Shown piece after piece: positions 17,889 to 26,868 of a stretch of DNA of 64,000 bases. The position numbers were made by a program, and so were the translations under genes. Source of the stretch: Bradyrhizobium manausense (lineage in GTDB: Bacteria > Pseudomonadota > Alphaproteobacteria > Rhizobiales > Xanthobacteraceae); assembly GCF_018129685.1 (NCBI RefSeq), contig NZ_JAFCLG010000006.1, positions 269,236 through 333,235 of the forward strand. Reading direction: 5' to 3'. A model generated the notes under the pieces. That model did no database searches. It was not told where the DNA came from and saw only the letters and a program-made list of their open reading frames with translations. Each line of letters starts with the position of its first letter. The first letter of the stretch is position 1.

Positions 17889-20800
17889 ATGGGCATCAAC
17901 CAGGGTCCGATCAGTCTCGATCAGAAATACACCCAGGATACCGGCCATATCTTCACGACGGGTATCCAGGCGCTGGTCCGTCTGCCCATGGCCCAGATCA
18001 GGCGCGACCGCGCCGCGGGGCTGAACACCGCGGGCTTCATCTCCGGCTATCGCGGCTCGCCGCTCGGCGGCTATGACCAGCAGCTCTTCGCCGCGCGCAA
18101 GCATCTCGAGCAGTACAACATCAAATTCCAGCCCGGCGTGAACGAGGACCTGGCGGCGACGGCCGTCTGGGGCTCGCAGCAGCTCAACCTCTCGCCCGGC
18201 GCCAAGTACGACGGCGTGGTCGGCATCTGGTACGGCAAGGGCCCCGGCGTCGACCGCTGCGGCGACGTCTTCCGTCACGGCAATGCGGCCGGCTCCGCCA
18301 AGAACGGCGGTGTGCTGTGCCTCGCCGGCGACGACCACGGCGCAAAATCCTCGACCGTCCCGCATCAGTCGGACCACGCCTTCATCTCAGCGTTGATGCC
18401 GTACCTCTATCCCTCGAGCATCCACGAGATGATCGAGATGGGCCTGCTCGGCATCGCGATGTCGCGCTATTCCGGCTGCTGGGTCGGCATGAAGGTCATC
18501 ACCGAGACGGTGGAGACCACTGCCGAGATCGACCTCACCGACGAGATGAAGCCCTTCATCATCCCCTCCGATTTCGAGCTGCCGCCCGGCGGGCTCAATC
18601 TGCGCTGGCCCGACGACCGCTTCGAGCAGGACCGCCGCCTGCAGGACTACAAGGGCTTTGCCGCGATCGCCTTCGCGCGCGCCAACAAGGTCAACCGCGT
18701 CACCATGGATTCGCCGAACGCCCGTTTCGGCATCATGGCGTCGGGCAAGAGCTACGAGGACGTCCGCCAGGCGCTGCGCGAACTCGGCATCACCGAGGAG
18801 GTCGCCGCCAGGATCGGCCTCAGGCTCTACAAGATCGGCATGCCCTGGCCGCTGGAGCCGGAAGGCGTGCGCCAGTTCGCCGTCGGCCTCGAAGAGATCT
18901 TCATCATCGAGGAACGCCGCGAGATCGTCGAGAACCAGGTCAAGCAGGAGCTGTTCAACTGGCGCGACGACGTCCGCCCGCGCATCGTCGGCAAGATGGA
19001 CGAGCACGACAAGCGCTTCCTGACCTTCGCCGCCGAGCTTAGCGTCGCCTCGCTCGCGACTTCGCTCACCGAGCGACTGCTTCGACTTGATCTCAACCCT
19101 GAAATTGCGGAGATGCTCCGCGCCAAGGCCGACTGGTTCAACGGCCGCCAGGCGTCCCAGATGATCCCGACGGCGCCCGTCTCCCGCACCCCGTATTTCT
19201 GCTCCGGCTGCCCCCACAACACCTCGACCAAGGTCCCCGAAGGCAGCCGCGCGCTCGCCGGCATCGGCTGTCACTTCATGGCGCTGTGGATGGACCGCTC
19301 GACCGAGACGTTCACGCATATGGGCGGCGAGGGCGTGCCGTGGGTCGGCATCGCGCCCTTCACCAACGAGAACCACATCTTCGCCAATCTCGGCGACGGT
19401 ACCTATTTCCACTCCGGCCTTCTCGCCATCCGCCAGGCGGTCGCCTCCAAGACCAACATCACCTACAAGATCCTCTACAACGACGCCGTCGCGATGACCG
19501 GCGGCCAGCGTCACGACGGCGATCTCTCGCCGCAGCAGATCACCTTCCAGCTCCACGCCGAAGGCATTCGCGAGATCTACCTGGTCTCCGAGGCGCCCGA
19601 CGCCTATCCGGCCGACACCATCGCGCCCGGCGTGAAGAAATATCACCGCGACGAGCTCGACCACGTCATGAAGATGTGCCGGGACTACAAGGGCACCTCG
19701 GCCATCGTGTTCGTGCAGACCTGCGCCGCCGAAAAACGCCGCCGTCGCAAGCGCGGCCTGATGGAAGATCCGGCGCGCCGCGTCATGATCAACCCGGCGG
19801 TCTGCGAAGGCTGCGGCGACTGCTCGGTGCAATCGAACTGTATCTCGGTCGAGCCGCTGGAAACCGAGTTCGGCCGCAAGCGCGCCATCAACCAGTCGTC
19901 CTGCAACAAGGACTATTCATGTGTGAAGGGCTTCTGCCCGTCCTTCGTCACCGTCGACGGCGGCAAGCCGCGCCACCGTGCGCCGGCGGAGCTTGCCGAC
20001 ATCGGCGAACTGCCGGAACCGGCAACGCGGCCGACACTCGACAAGCCCTACAACATCGCGGTCGGCGGCGTTGGCGGCACCGGCGTGCTCACCATCGGCG
20101 CGCTGCTCGGCATGGCCGCTCACATCGAGGGCAAGGCCTCGATGATCCTCGACATGTCCGGCCTCGCCCAGAAGGGCGGCGCGGTGCTCAGCCATGTGAG
20201 GCTGTCGGATCATCCCGCCGAGGTAACCTGCTCGCGCATCGTCACCGGTACAGCCGACGTCGTGCTCGCCGCCGACGAGGTGGTCGCGGTCGCCAAGGAC
20301 ACGATCTCGCTGTGCGACACCAGCCGCACCCGCGGCATCATCAACAGCCACGTCATCCCGACCGCCGATTTCGTGCTGAACCGCGACTTCAATTTCCAGA
20401 CGCGCAAGCTGAACGGATTGCTGGAGACGGCGCTGCACAAGGACTCCGTCTTCTTCGACTTCACCACGCCGGCCGAACAACTGCTGGGCGATGCCATCGC
20501 CACCAACATGATGATGATGGGCTACGCCTATCAAAAGGGCCTGTTCCCGCTGTCGGCGGAATCGATCGAGCAGGCGATCGAGATCAATGGCGTCTCGATC
20601 AAGATGAACAAGGAAGCCTTCCGCCTCGGCCGCCTCGCGGTCGCCGATCCCGCGCGTCTCGCCGAGATGCTGAAGGGAACGGACGAGGCTGTTGCGCCCA
20701 AGAGCCTGGAGGCGATGACGCTCGACGAGATCATCGAGCATCGCGCCACGCATCTCACCGCCTACCAGAACGGCCGTCTCGCCAAGCGTTACCGCAAGCT

Positions 20801-21380
20801 CGTCGACCAGGTCCGTGACGCAGCGGTGAAGGGCGGCTACGGCGATGCGCTGCCGCGCGCGGTTGCGATCAACTACGCCAAACTGCTCGCCTACAAGGAC
20901 GAATACGAGGTTGCGCGGCTCTTTACCGACGGCGCCTTCGCCAAGCAGCTCCAAGACCAGTTCGAGGGCGACTACACGTTCAGCTTCAACCTCGCCCCGC
21001 CGATCCTCAGCCGCGGCGTCGATGCGCTGGGCCGTCCGAAGAAGCGCGCCTTCGGCCCGTGGATGCTGAAATTGTTCGGCGTGCTCGCCAAATTCAAGTT
21101 CCTGCGCGGCACGCCGCTCGACATCTTCGGCTACAGCGCCGACCGCAAGCTCGAGCGGGACCTGATCGTGGGCTACGAGAAGGATGTCGCCACCGTGCTC
21201 GGCCTGCTGTCGCCGGTCACGATCGACACGTCGGTCGAGCTGCTCTCGCTGCCCGACCGCATCCGCGGCTACGGTCCGGTGAAGGAGAAAGCGGTCGCGG
21301 ACGCCAAGGCCCGCTACGCCCAGCTGGCTGCGGACCTGGCGAGCCCGCCGCCTGCGCCAAGGCAGATCGCAGCGGAGTAG
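17889..21380 (+). CDS. fused indolepyruvate ferredoxin oxidoreductase (alpha-beta fusion)
   Basis: 1163 residues, the usual size of the fused form. It oxidatively decarboxylates aryl pyruvates from aromatic amino acids to acyl-CoA. The N-part (to about 400) has GYRGSPLGGYDQQL. The thiamine-diphosphate part has CSGCPHNTSTKVPEGSRALAGIGCHFMAL and ANLGDGTYFHSG. A cysteine cluster CEGCGDCSVQSNC lies near residue 640. The gamma-type domain starts near 717 (VGGVGGTGVLTIGALLG, DMSGLAQKGGAVLSHVR). The start has a GGAAGAGGA site. It is monocistronic, with an unrelated small gene downstream. Confidence 0.92.
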   Translation: MGINQGPISLDQKYTQDTGHIFTTGIQALVRLPMAQIRRDRAAGLNTAGFISGYRGSPLGGYDQQLFAARKHLEQYNIKFQPGVNEDLAATAVWGSQQLNLSPGAKYDGVVGIWYGKGPGVDRCGDVFRHGNAAGSAKNGGVLCLAGDDHGAKSSTVPHQSDHAFISALMPYLYPSSIHEMIEMGLLGIAMSRYSGCWVGMKVITETVETTAEIDLTDEMKPFIIPSDFELPPGGLNLRWPDDRFEQDRRLQDYKGFAAIAFARANKVNRVTMDSPNARFGIMASGKSYEDVRQALRELGITEEVAARIGLRLYKIGMPWPLEPEGVRQFAVGLEEIFIIEERREIVENQVKQELFNWRDDVRPRIVGKMDEHDKRFLTFAAELSVASLATSLTERLLRLDLNPEIAEMLRAKADWFNGRQASQMIPTAPVSRTPYFCSGCPHNTSTKVPEGSRALAGIGCHFMALWMDRSTETFTHMGGEGVPWVGIAPFTNENHIFANLGDGTYFHSGLLAIRQAVASKTNITYKILYNDAVAMTGGQRHDGDLSPQQITFQLHAEGIREIYLVSEAPDAYPADTIAPGVKKYHRDELDHVMKMCRDYKGTSAIVFVQTCAAEKRRRRKRGLMEDPARRVMINPAVCEGCGDCSVQSNCISVEPLETEFGRKRAINQSSCNKDYSCVKGFCPSFVTVDGGKPRHRAPAELADIGELPEPATRPTLDKPYNIAVGGVGGTGVLTIGALLGMAAHIEGKASMILDMSGLAQKGGAVLSHVRLSDHPAEVTCSRIVTGTADVVLAADEVVAVAKDTISLCDTSRTRGIINSHVIPTADFVLNRDFNFQTRKLNGLLETALHKDSVFFDFTTPAEQLLGDAIATNMMMMGYAYQKGLFPLSAESIEQAIEINGVSIKMNKEAFRLGRLAVADPARLAEMLKGTDEAVAPKSLEAMTLDEIIEHRATHLTAYQNGRLAKRYRKLVDQVRDAAVKGGYGDALPRAVAINYAKLLAYKDEYEVARLFTDGAFAKQLQDQFEGDYTFSFNLAPPILSRGVDALGRPKKRAFGPWMLKLFGVLAKFKFLRGTPLDIFGYSADRKLERDLIVGYEKDVATVLGLLSPVTIDTSVELLSLPDRIRGYGPVKEKAVADAKARYAQLAADLASPPPAPRQIAAE

Positions 21381-21390
21381 CGAGATCTCG

Positions 21391-21475
21391 TAGGGTGGGC
21401 AAAGGCGCACTTGCGCCGTGCCCACCATCTTCATCGGGGTGCGTAAGAGGGGGCACGCTCCGCTTTGCCCACCCT
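21391..21475. repeat. intergenic palindromic repeat, family F
   Basis: TAGGGTGGGCAAAG on the left is mirrored by CTTTGCCCACCCT on the right, with a second inner pair (GCGCACTTGCGCC). It follows the IOR stop directly. Confidence 0.6.
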
Positions 21476-21637
21476 GCGAATTCCCCTTTGAAATCAAGCA
21501 ACGTTTTACTGTGCATGAGGTTGTTTTCAGCCAATCCGGGTATTTCGGTAAAACGAAATCGCTTGTGCCGTCGGGCAAAACACCTTTATTGTTTGGCCTG
21601 CCGAGCCCGTCCGTTTCGGCCGGTGCTGAGTTGAATC

Positions 21638-21982
21638 ATGGATCCTGTTTATCGCGTGGTGACACAATTGCCGCTCACCGAGCTATGGCGCGGCGAGGGC
21701 GCTTTGGATGTGCGACGAGCCGAAGATGTGAGCGAGGTCGACATTAAGCTGCTCCTCCGGAACGGTTCGACCTTTGTGGTGGCAGACGTTGGAAAACCGT
21801 TGATGTGGATCCCTGAGGTCGATCGCTTTGCCTTCTGGAAGGCTGAGGTGAAAGACCGCTTGGTTTCTTCGGGTACCCGTTCTTTCCGTCTCGATGATTA
21901 CGTGGGCGGCTATTGCTACACCGCGACGGTTTGGCGGAGCACGTCTGCTGCGCCAGTCATAGTCTTAGAAATGCATCACTAG
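21638..21982 (+). CDS. hypothetical protein, 114 residues
   Basis: A soluble alpha/beta-looking protein: MDPVYRVVTQLPLTELWRGE, DIKLLLRNGSTFVVADVGKPLMWI, FWKAEVKDRLV, then a Tyr/Thr-rich end. No family recognised and no signal peptide. The sequence is less GC-biased than its neighbours. It may be a recent or fast-evolving gene. The start is the first ATG, with only a weak ribosome site. Confidence 0.45.
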   Translation: MDPVYRVVTQLPLTELWRGEGALDVRRAEDVSEVDIKLLLRNGSTFVVADVGKPLMWIPEVDRFAFWKAEVKDRLVSSGTRSFRLDDYVGGYCYTATVWRSTSAAPVIVLEMHH

Positions 21983-22124
21983 CCTTGTTACCGATATGCC
22001 GCGTGAGACCACTTGCGCACACCCGCTACCCTCTCGCGGGGCGGAATATTTCCGCGCTTGCCAACCGGGCCAGTGCGGTTCAGAAAAAAGCGCCAAGAAA
22101 AAACGCGAGCGGAGACCTGAAGTT

Positions 22125-23282
22125 TTGACCATCAAGGGCAAAGCCTACATTGCCGGGATCTACGAACACCCGACCCGGCATGCGCCGGACAAATCCACCG
22201 CCCAGCTTCACGCCGAGGTCGCCAAGGGCGCGATCGAGGATGCCGGGATCAGCAAGGACGACGTCGACGGCTATTTCTGCGCGGGCGACGCGCCCGGCGG
22301 CGCCTGGCCGATGGTCGACTATCTCGGGCTCAACACCAAAAAGCTCCGCCACGTCGATTCCACCGAGACCGGCGGCTGCTCCTACATCATCCACCTCGGC
22401 CATGCGGCCGAAGCCATCGCGGCGGGCAAGTGCTCGATCGCGCTGATCACGCTCGCCGGCAAGCCGCGCACTGGTGCGATGCCGCCGCGTGCGGCCGGCG
22501 CGGAAGCCGATTTCGAATCCGCTTATGGCGCGACCACGCACAATGCCTATGGCATGTGTGCCATGCGCCATATGCACGACTATGGCACCACGAGCGAGCA
22601 GCTCGCCTGGATCAAGGTCGCGGCCTCGCATCACGCGCAATACAATCCGAATGCGATGCTCAAGGACGTCGTTACCGTCGAGGACGTGCTGAACTCGCCG
22701 ATGATCTCCGATCCGCTGCATCGCATGGATTGCTGCGTCGTCTCCGATGGCGGCGGCGCGCTGATCGTGACGACGCCCGAGATTGCCAGGAGCCTGAAGA
22801 AGCCGCAGGTACGCCTGATCGGCCATGGCGAGGCGATGAAGGGTCCACGCGGCGGCAAGGATCTCGATCTCACCTATTCCGCCGGCATCTGGTCCGGCCC
22901 GCGCGCGTTCGAGGAAGCCGGCATCACGCCGAAGGACATCAAATACGCCTCGATCTACGACAGCTTCACCATCACCGTCTTGATGCAGCTCGAAGACCTC
23001 GGCTTCTGCAAGAAGGGCGAGGGCGGCAGGTTCGTCGCCGACGGCAATCTGATTTCCGGCGTCGGCAAGCTGCCGTTCAACACCGATGGCGGCGGCCTCT
23101 GCAGCAACCATCCCGTCAATCGCGGCGGCATGACCAAGATCATCGAGGCTGTGCGGCAGCTGCGCGGCGAGGCGCATCCGAAGGTGCAGGTTCCGAATTG
23201 CGATCTCGCCATCGCCCATGGCACCGGCGGCCTTCTGGGCGTTCGCCATGCCGCCTCGACCGCCATTCTGGAGCGCGTGTGA
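22125..23282 (+). CDS. thiolase-family protein (SCP2-type acyl-CoA acetyltransferase)
   Basis: 385 residues if translation starts at the TTG at 22125. That gives TIKGKAYIAGIYEHPTR, the normal family N-terminus, and GGAG lies upstream. Thiolase-fold landmarks are DAGISKDDVDGYF, the active-site region STETGGCSYIIHLGHAAEAI, and the late GLCSNHPVNRGGMTKIIEAVRQLRGEA and AHGTGG. Members of this branch work with a DUF35 OB-fold partner, which is the next gene and overlaps by one base. Probable role is thiolytic cleavage or condensation in CoA catabolism; substrate unknown. Confidence 0.85.
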   Translation: MTIKGKAYIAGIYEHPTRHAPDKSTAQLHAEVAKGAIEDAGISKDDVDGYFCAGDAPGGAWPMVDYLGLNTKKLRHVDSTETGGCSYIIHLGHAAEAIAAGKCSIALITLAGKPRTGAMPPRAAGAEADFESAYGATTHNAYGMCAMRHMHDYGTTSEQLAWIKVAASHHAQYNPNAMLKDVVTVEDVLNSPMISDPLHRMDCCVVSDGGGALIVTTPEIARSLKKPQVRLIGHGEAMKGPRGGKDLDLTYSAGIWSGPRAFEEAGITPKDIKYASIYDSFTITVLMQLEDLGFCKKGEGGRFVADGNLISGVGKLPFNTDGGGLCSNHPVNRGGMTKIIEAVRQLRGEAHPKVQVPNCDLAIAHGTGGLLGVRHAASTAILERV

Positions 23283-23671
23283 TGAGTGAAGCGAAAAAAT
23301 ATTCTGCCCCGATCACGAACCCCGAGACCGCTGCGTTCTGGGACGCAGCCAGCCGCGGCAAGTTCATGATTAAGCGCTGCACCGCGTGCGGCGAGGCGCA
23401 TTACTTCCCGCGTTCGATCTGCCCGTTCTGCTACTCCGACAAGACGGTGTGGGAGGAAGCGTCGGGCGAGGGCACGATCTACACGTATAGCCTGATGCGG
23501 AAGTCGCCGACCGGTCCTTATGCCATCGGCTACGTCACGCTGATGGAGGGACCGTCGGTGCAGACCAACTTCGTCGACTGCGATCTGGAGAAGCTCAAGA
23601 TCGGCCAGAAGGTGAAGGTGGTGTTCAAGCCGACCGACGGCGCCCCGCTGCCATTCTTTACGGTGGCCTAG
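23282..23671 (+). CDS. zinc-ribbon OB-fold protein (DUF35), thiolase partner
   Basis: 129 residues. A rubredoxin-like zinc knuckle (CTACGEAHYFPRSICPFCYSD, four Cys) is followed by an OB fold (GEGTIYTYSLMRKSPTGPYAIGYVTLMEG, VQTNFVDCD, IGQKVKVVFKPTDG). Proteins of this family bind acyl-CoA and form complexes with SCP2-type thiolases. The start codon overlaps the thiolase stop (TGATG), so translation is coupled and a stable complex is likely. Confidence 0.88.
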   Translation: MSEAKKYSAPITNPETAAFWDAASRGKFMIKRCTACGEAHYFPRSICPFCYSDKTVWEEASGEGTIYTYSLMRKSPTGPYAIGYVTLMEGPSVQTNFVDCDLEKLKIGQKVKVVFKPTDGAPLPFFTVA

Positions 23672-23684
23672 TTCTTCCTTCCCC

Positions 23685-23825
23685 CCTTGCGGAGGAAGGT
23701 GGCGCGAAGCGCCGGATGAGGGGTCTCGTTCCGCAGAGAGATTATTCAATGCGGAAGCAACCCCTCACCCAAACGAGCTTGCCGCACGGCTCTCGCAGCC
23801 CTCGCCCACAAGGGGAGAGGGCACG
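23685..23825. repeat. intergenic palindromic repeat region
   Basis: CCCCTTGCGGAGGAAGG, GGATGAGGGGTCTCG, then CAACCCCTCACCC and CACAAGGGGAGAGGGC form several short inverted pairs. It separates the thiolase pair from the MaoC gene. No coding sequence. Confidence 0.5.
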
Positions 23826-23869
23826 TTGACTGGCGGCGGCGCATAAGAATCCGGGAGGAAACCAACAAG

Positions 23870-24730
23870 ATGTCCGCCAGATACGAAGAACTCAAAAGCC
23901 TCAAGAACATCGGCCAGAAATACGCCTACACCGATCGCGAAGTGATGCTCTACGCCTATGGCATCGGTCTCGGCGCCGATCCGATGGACGAGAACGAGCT
24001 CGCCTTCGTCAACGAGGGCACGCTGACGCCGCGTCCGCTCAAGGTGGTGCCGACCTTCGCGTCCGTCGCGGCTTGGGGCTCGGGCCCGGGCGAGATGAAC
24101 CTCAACCGCGTGATGGTGGTCGACGGCGAGCGAGACATCACCTTCCATCAACCGCTGCCGGTTGCCGCCAACATCACCGCCGATTCCTCCGTGCTCGAGG
24201 TCTACGACAAGGGCGAGGGCAAAGGCGTCGTCATCAGCCATCAGACCGTGCTGAAGAACGAGAAGGGCGAGAAGCTTGCGACACTCGTCGCCTCGCGCTT
24301 CGCCCGAGGGGATGGCGGCTTTGGTGGGCCGAACCTGACGCAGCCCGATCCGCACAAGATTCCCTCGCGCGCGCCCGACAGAACCATCGATATCACCACG
24401 CGCCCCGACCAGGCGTTGGTCTATCGCCTCTGCGGCGACCGCAATCCGCTGCACTCGGATCCAGAGTTTGCGAAGAAGGCCGGCTTCCCGCGCCCGATCC
24501 TGCACGGCATGTGCACATACGGCATCACCTGCCGCGGCGTGCTGCAGACCTATGCCGATTACGACGCCTCAGCCTTCCGCCAGCACGTCGCGCGGTTCTC
24601 GTCGCCGGTTTATCCCGGGGAGACCGTGACCATGGACCTCTGGAAGGATGGCAATGTGATCTCGTTCGAAGCGAGGGTGAACTCGCGCGGAGTCACGGTG
24701 ATCAAGAACGGCAAGACGGTGCTGGGTTAA
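23870..24730 (+). CDS. MaoC-family (R)-specific enoyl-CoA hydratase
   Basis: 286 residues, a double hot-dog protein like the hydratase-2 domain of peroxisomal multifunctional enzymes. The catalytic hydratase motif appears as YRLCGDRNPLHSDPEFAKKAGFPRPILHGMCTYG (about 189-222), including the Asp and His. The N-terminal half has YAYGIGLGADPMDENELAFVNEG. It hydrates trans-2-enoyl-CoA to (R)-3-hydroxyacyl-CoA, which the next gene product could oxidise. The order thiolase, OB partner, hydratase, dehydrogenase suggests one beta-oxidation-like pathway. Confidence 0.88.
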   Translation: MSARYEELKSLKNIGQKYAYTDREVMLYAYGIGLGADPMDENELAFVNEGTLTPRPLKVVPTFASVAAWGSGPGEMNLNRVMVVDGERDITFHQPLPVAANITADSSVLEVYDKGEGKGVVISHQTVLKNEKGEKLATLVASRFARGDGGFGGPNLTQPDPHKIPSRAPDRTIDITTRPDQALVYRLCGDRNPLHSDPEFAKKAGFPRPILHGMCTYGITCRGVLQTYADYDASAFRQHVARFSSPVYPGETVTMDLWKDGNVISFEARVNSRGVTVIKNGKTVLG

Positions 24731-24761
24731 GCGGTCCGCATGCGCCGCTCTGAGTTATTTT

Positions 24762-24852
24762 CGTCATGCCCGCGCTTGTCCCGGGCATCCACGTTCTTTC
24801 GTGCAGTTGGCGACCAGGTTCGTGGATGGCCGGACAAGCCCGGCCATGACGG
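24762..24852. repeat. intergenic palindromic repeat, family A copy 2
   Basis: CGTCATGCCCGCGCTTGTCC and GGGCATCCACG on the left; CGTGGATGGCCGGACAAGCC and GGCCATGACGG on the right. Same architecture as 16294-16377. Confidence 0.7.
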
Positions 24853-24885
24853 AGCAAGAAAACAAAAGAACAGGGAGAAGCCACT

Positions 24886-25764
24886 ATGGGACTACTCGAC
24901 GGCAAGGTTGCGCTGATCACCGGCGCGGGCGGGGGGCTGGGTGAGGCCTACGCAAAGTTGTTCGCGCGGGAAGGGGCCTCGGTCGTCGTCAACGATCTCG
25001 GCGGGCCGCGCGATGGCTCCGGCGCCGACAAATCGATGGCGCAGCTTGTGGTGGACGCGATCAAGGCCGAAGGCGGCAAGGCGGTCGCCAACGGCGCCGA
25101 CATCTCCACCATGAAGGGCGGCCAGTCGGTGTTCGACGACGCCATCAAGCATTTCGGCCGCGCCGACATCCTGGTCAACAACGCCGGCATCTTGCGCGAT
25201 CAGACCTTCGCCAAGGCCAGCGAGGCCGATTGGGACAAGGTCATCAAGGTGCATCTGAAAGGCACCTTTTGTTGCACCATGCCGGTGTTTCGCTGGATGC
25301 GGGAAAACGGCGGCGGCGTCATCGTCAACACCTCCTCGACATCAGGCCTGATCGGCAATTTCGGCCAGAGCAATTACGGCGCCGCCAAAGGCGGCATCTG
25401 GGGCCTGTCCAACGTGCTGGCGATCGAGGGCCGCAAGTACAATATCCGGATCTGGACGCTGGCCCCGGGGGCCCTGACCCGCATGACCGCAGACCTGCCC
25501 CGCTATAAGGAGAACCCCGGCGCGGCGCTGGGGCCGGACGGGATCGCGCCGGCCGTGCTATACATGGTCAGCGATTTGTCGGGCGACCAGACCGGCAAGG
25601 TGCTGGGTGTGTCCGGGCCTCGCGGCGTGCGCGAAATGCGGATGATGGAGATGGAAGGCTGGAAACCGCCGCACACGGGCTGGAACGCCCAGGACATCGT
25701 TGAGCATGCCAAGGAGATCTTCTTCTCCGAGGAGCAGATCAAGATGGGTGCGCGGAGGTTTTAG
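24886..25764 (+). CDS. short-chain dehydrogenase, (3R)-hydroxyacyl-CoA dehydrogenase type
   Basis: 292 residues. Rossmann NAD(P) motif ALITGAGGGLGEAYAKLFAREGA with VVVNDLGGPRDGSG, a pattern typical of the dehydrogenase part of multifunctional beta-oxidation enzymes. Catalytic residues are in NTSSTSGLIGNFGQSNYGAAKGG (Ser, Tyr, Lys). An extended C-terminus (WKPPHTGWNAQDIVEHAKEIF) is also typical of that branch. It would oxidise the product of the upstream MaoC hydratase. The first ATG has AGGGAGAAG upstream. Confidence 0.88.
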   Translation: MGLLDGKVALITGAGGGLGEAYAKLFAREGASVVVNDLGGPRDGSGADKSMAQLVVDAIKAEGGKAVANGADISTMKGGQSVFDDAIKHFGRADILVNNAGILRDQTFAKASEADWDKVIKVHLKGTFCCTMPVFRWMRENGGGVIVNTSSTSGLIGNFGQSNYGAAKGGIWGLSNVLAIEGRKYNIRIWTLAPGALTRMTADLPRYKENPGAALGPDGIAPAVLYMVSDLSGDQTGKVLGVSGPRGVREMRMMEMEGWKPPHTGWNAQDIVEHAKEIFFSEEQIKMGARRF

Positions 25765-25771
25765 CCACACT

Positions 25772-25886
25772 GTCGTTCCGGGGCGACGGGATCGCGCGAA
25801 GCGCGACCCGGAGAGCCCGGAATCCATAGCCACGAACCGGGGTTATGGATTCCGGGCCTGGCCCTTCGGGCCATCCCGGAATGACG
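25772..25886. repeat. intergenic palindromic repeat, family D
   Basis: GTCGTTCCGGGGCGACGGGA and CCCGGAATCCATAGCC on the left; GGTTATGGATTCCGGGCC and CATCCCGGAATGACG on the right. It contains an inner CGCGCGAAGCGCG hairpin and lies between the SDR and DHDPS-like genes. Confidence 0.65.
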
Positions 25887-25910
25887 AAGAGAGAGAGACA
25901 AGGATAGACG

Positions 25911-26864
25911 ATGAAACTGACCGCCGACGCCAAGGGCACCTTCGCAATCGCGCCGACGCCGTTTCACGACGACGGACGGATCGACGAGCGCTCGATCGAC
26001 CGCCTCACCGATTTCTACGAGGAGGTCGGCTGCGATGGCGTCACGGTGCTGGGCATCCTGGGTGAGGCGCCGAAGTTGGACGCCGCCGAGGCCGAGCAGG
26101 TGGCGGTGCGCTACGTCAAGCGCGCCAAGACAATGCAGGTGATCGTCGGCGTCTCGGCACCGGGCTTTGCCACCATGCGATCGCTGGCCAGGGCCTCGAT
26201 GGACGCGGGTGCTGCCGGCGTCATGATCGCGCCGCCGCCTAGCTTGCGGACTGACGACCAGATCGTTGGCTATTTCAAGCAGGCGGCCGAGGCGATCGGC
26301 CCTGATGTGCCCTGGGTGCTGCAGGACTACCCGCTGACCTTGCAGGTCGTGTTCACGCCCGCCGTGATCCGCAAGATCGTGATGGAGAATCCGAACTGCG
26401 TGATGCTCAAGCACGAGGATTGGCCGGGCCTCGAGAAGATCTCGACTTTGCGCGGCTTCCAGAAGGACGGCTCGCTCCGCCCGCTCTCGATCCTTTGCGG
26501 CAATGGCGGCACCTTCCTTGACTTCGAGATGGAGCGCGGGGCCGACGGCGCCATGACCGGCTACGCGTTCCCCGAGCTCTTGATCGACGTCGTCAATCTC
26601 TCCAAGGCCGGCAAGCGCGACGCGGCGCATGATCTGTTCGACGCGCATCTGCCGCTGATTCGCTACGAGCAGCAGCCGGGCGTTGGCCTGACCGTCCGCA
26701 AATACGTGCTGCAGAAGCGCGGCATCATCGCCTCCAGCGCGCAGCGCAAGCCGGGCGCGACGATGACGGCGACGGCGAAGGCCGAGGTCGACTATCTGCT
26801 GTCGCGCGTCGCCCGTGTCGACAAGCGCGCCAATCTCGGTCCGCAATCCAGCGCTGCAGGTTAG
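25911..26864 (+). CDS. dihydrodipicolinate synthase family aldolase
   Basis: 317 residues, one TIM barrel. Seen: FAIAPTPFHDDGRIDERSIDRLTDFY, GCDGVTVLGILGEAPKL, VSAPGFATM, VLQDYPLTL and the Schiff-base lysine in NCVMLKHEDWPG. In place of the usual GTTGE loop there is LGILGEAP, so it is not the lysine-pathway enzyme but a related aldolase or dehydratase of unknown substrate. About 300 residues is normal. It lies in the CoA-catabolism block, just upstream of the NUDIX gene. Confidence 0.8.
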   Translation: MKLTADAKGTFAIAPTPFHDDGRIDERSIDRLTDFYEEVGCDGVTVLGILGEAPKLDAAEAEQVAVRYVKRAKTMQVIVGVSAPGFATMRSLARASMDAGAAGVMIAPPPSLRTDDQIVGYFKQAAEAIGPDVPWVLQDYPLTLQVVFTPAVIRKIVMENPNCVMLKHEDWPGLEKISTLRGFQKDGSLRPLSILCGNGGTFLDFEMERGADGAMTGYAFPELLIDVVNLSKAGKRDAAHDLFDAHLPLIRYEQQPGVGLTVRKYVLQKRGIIASSAQRKPGATMTATAKAEVDYLLSRVARVDKRANLGPQSSAAG

Positions 26865-26868
26865 CTGA

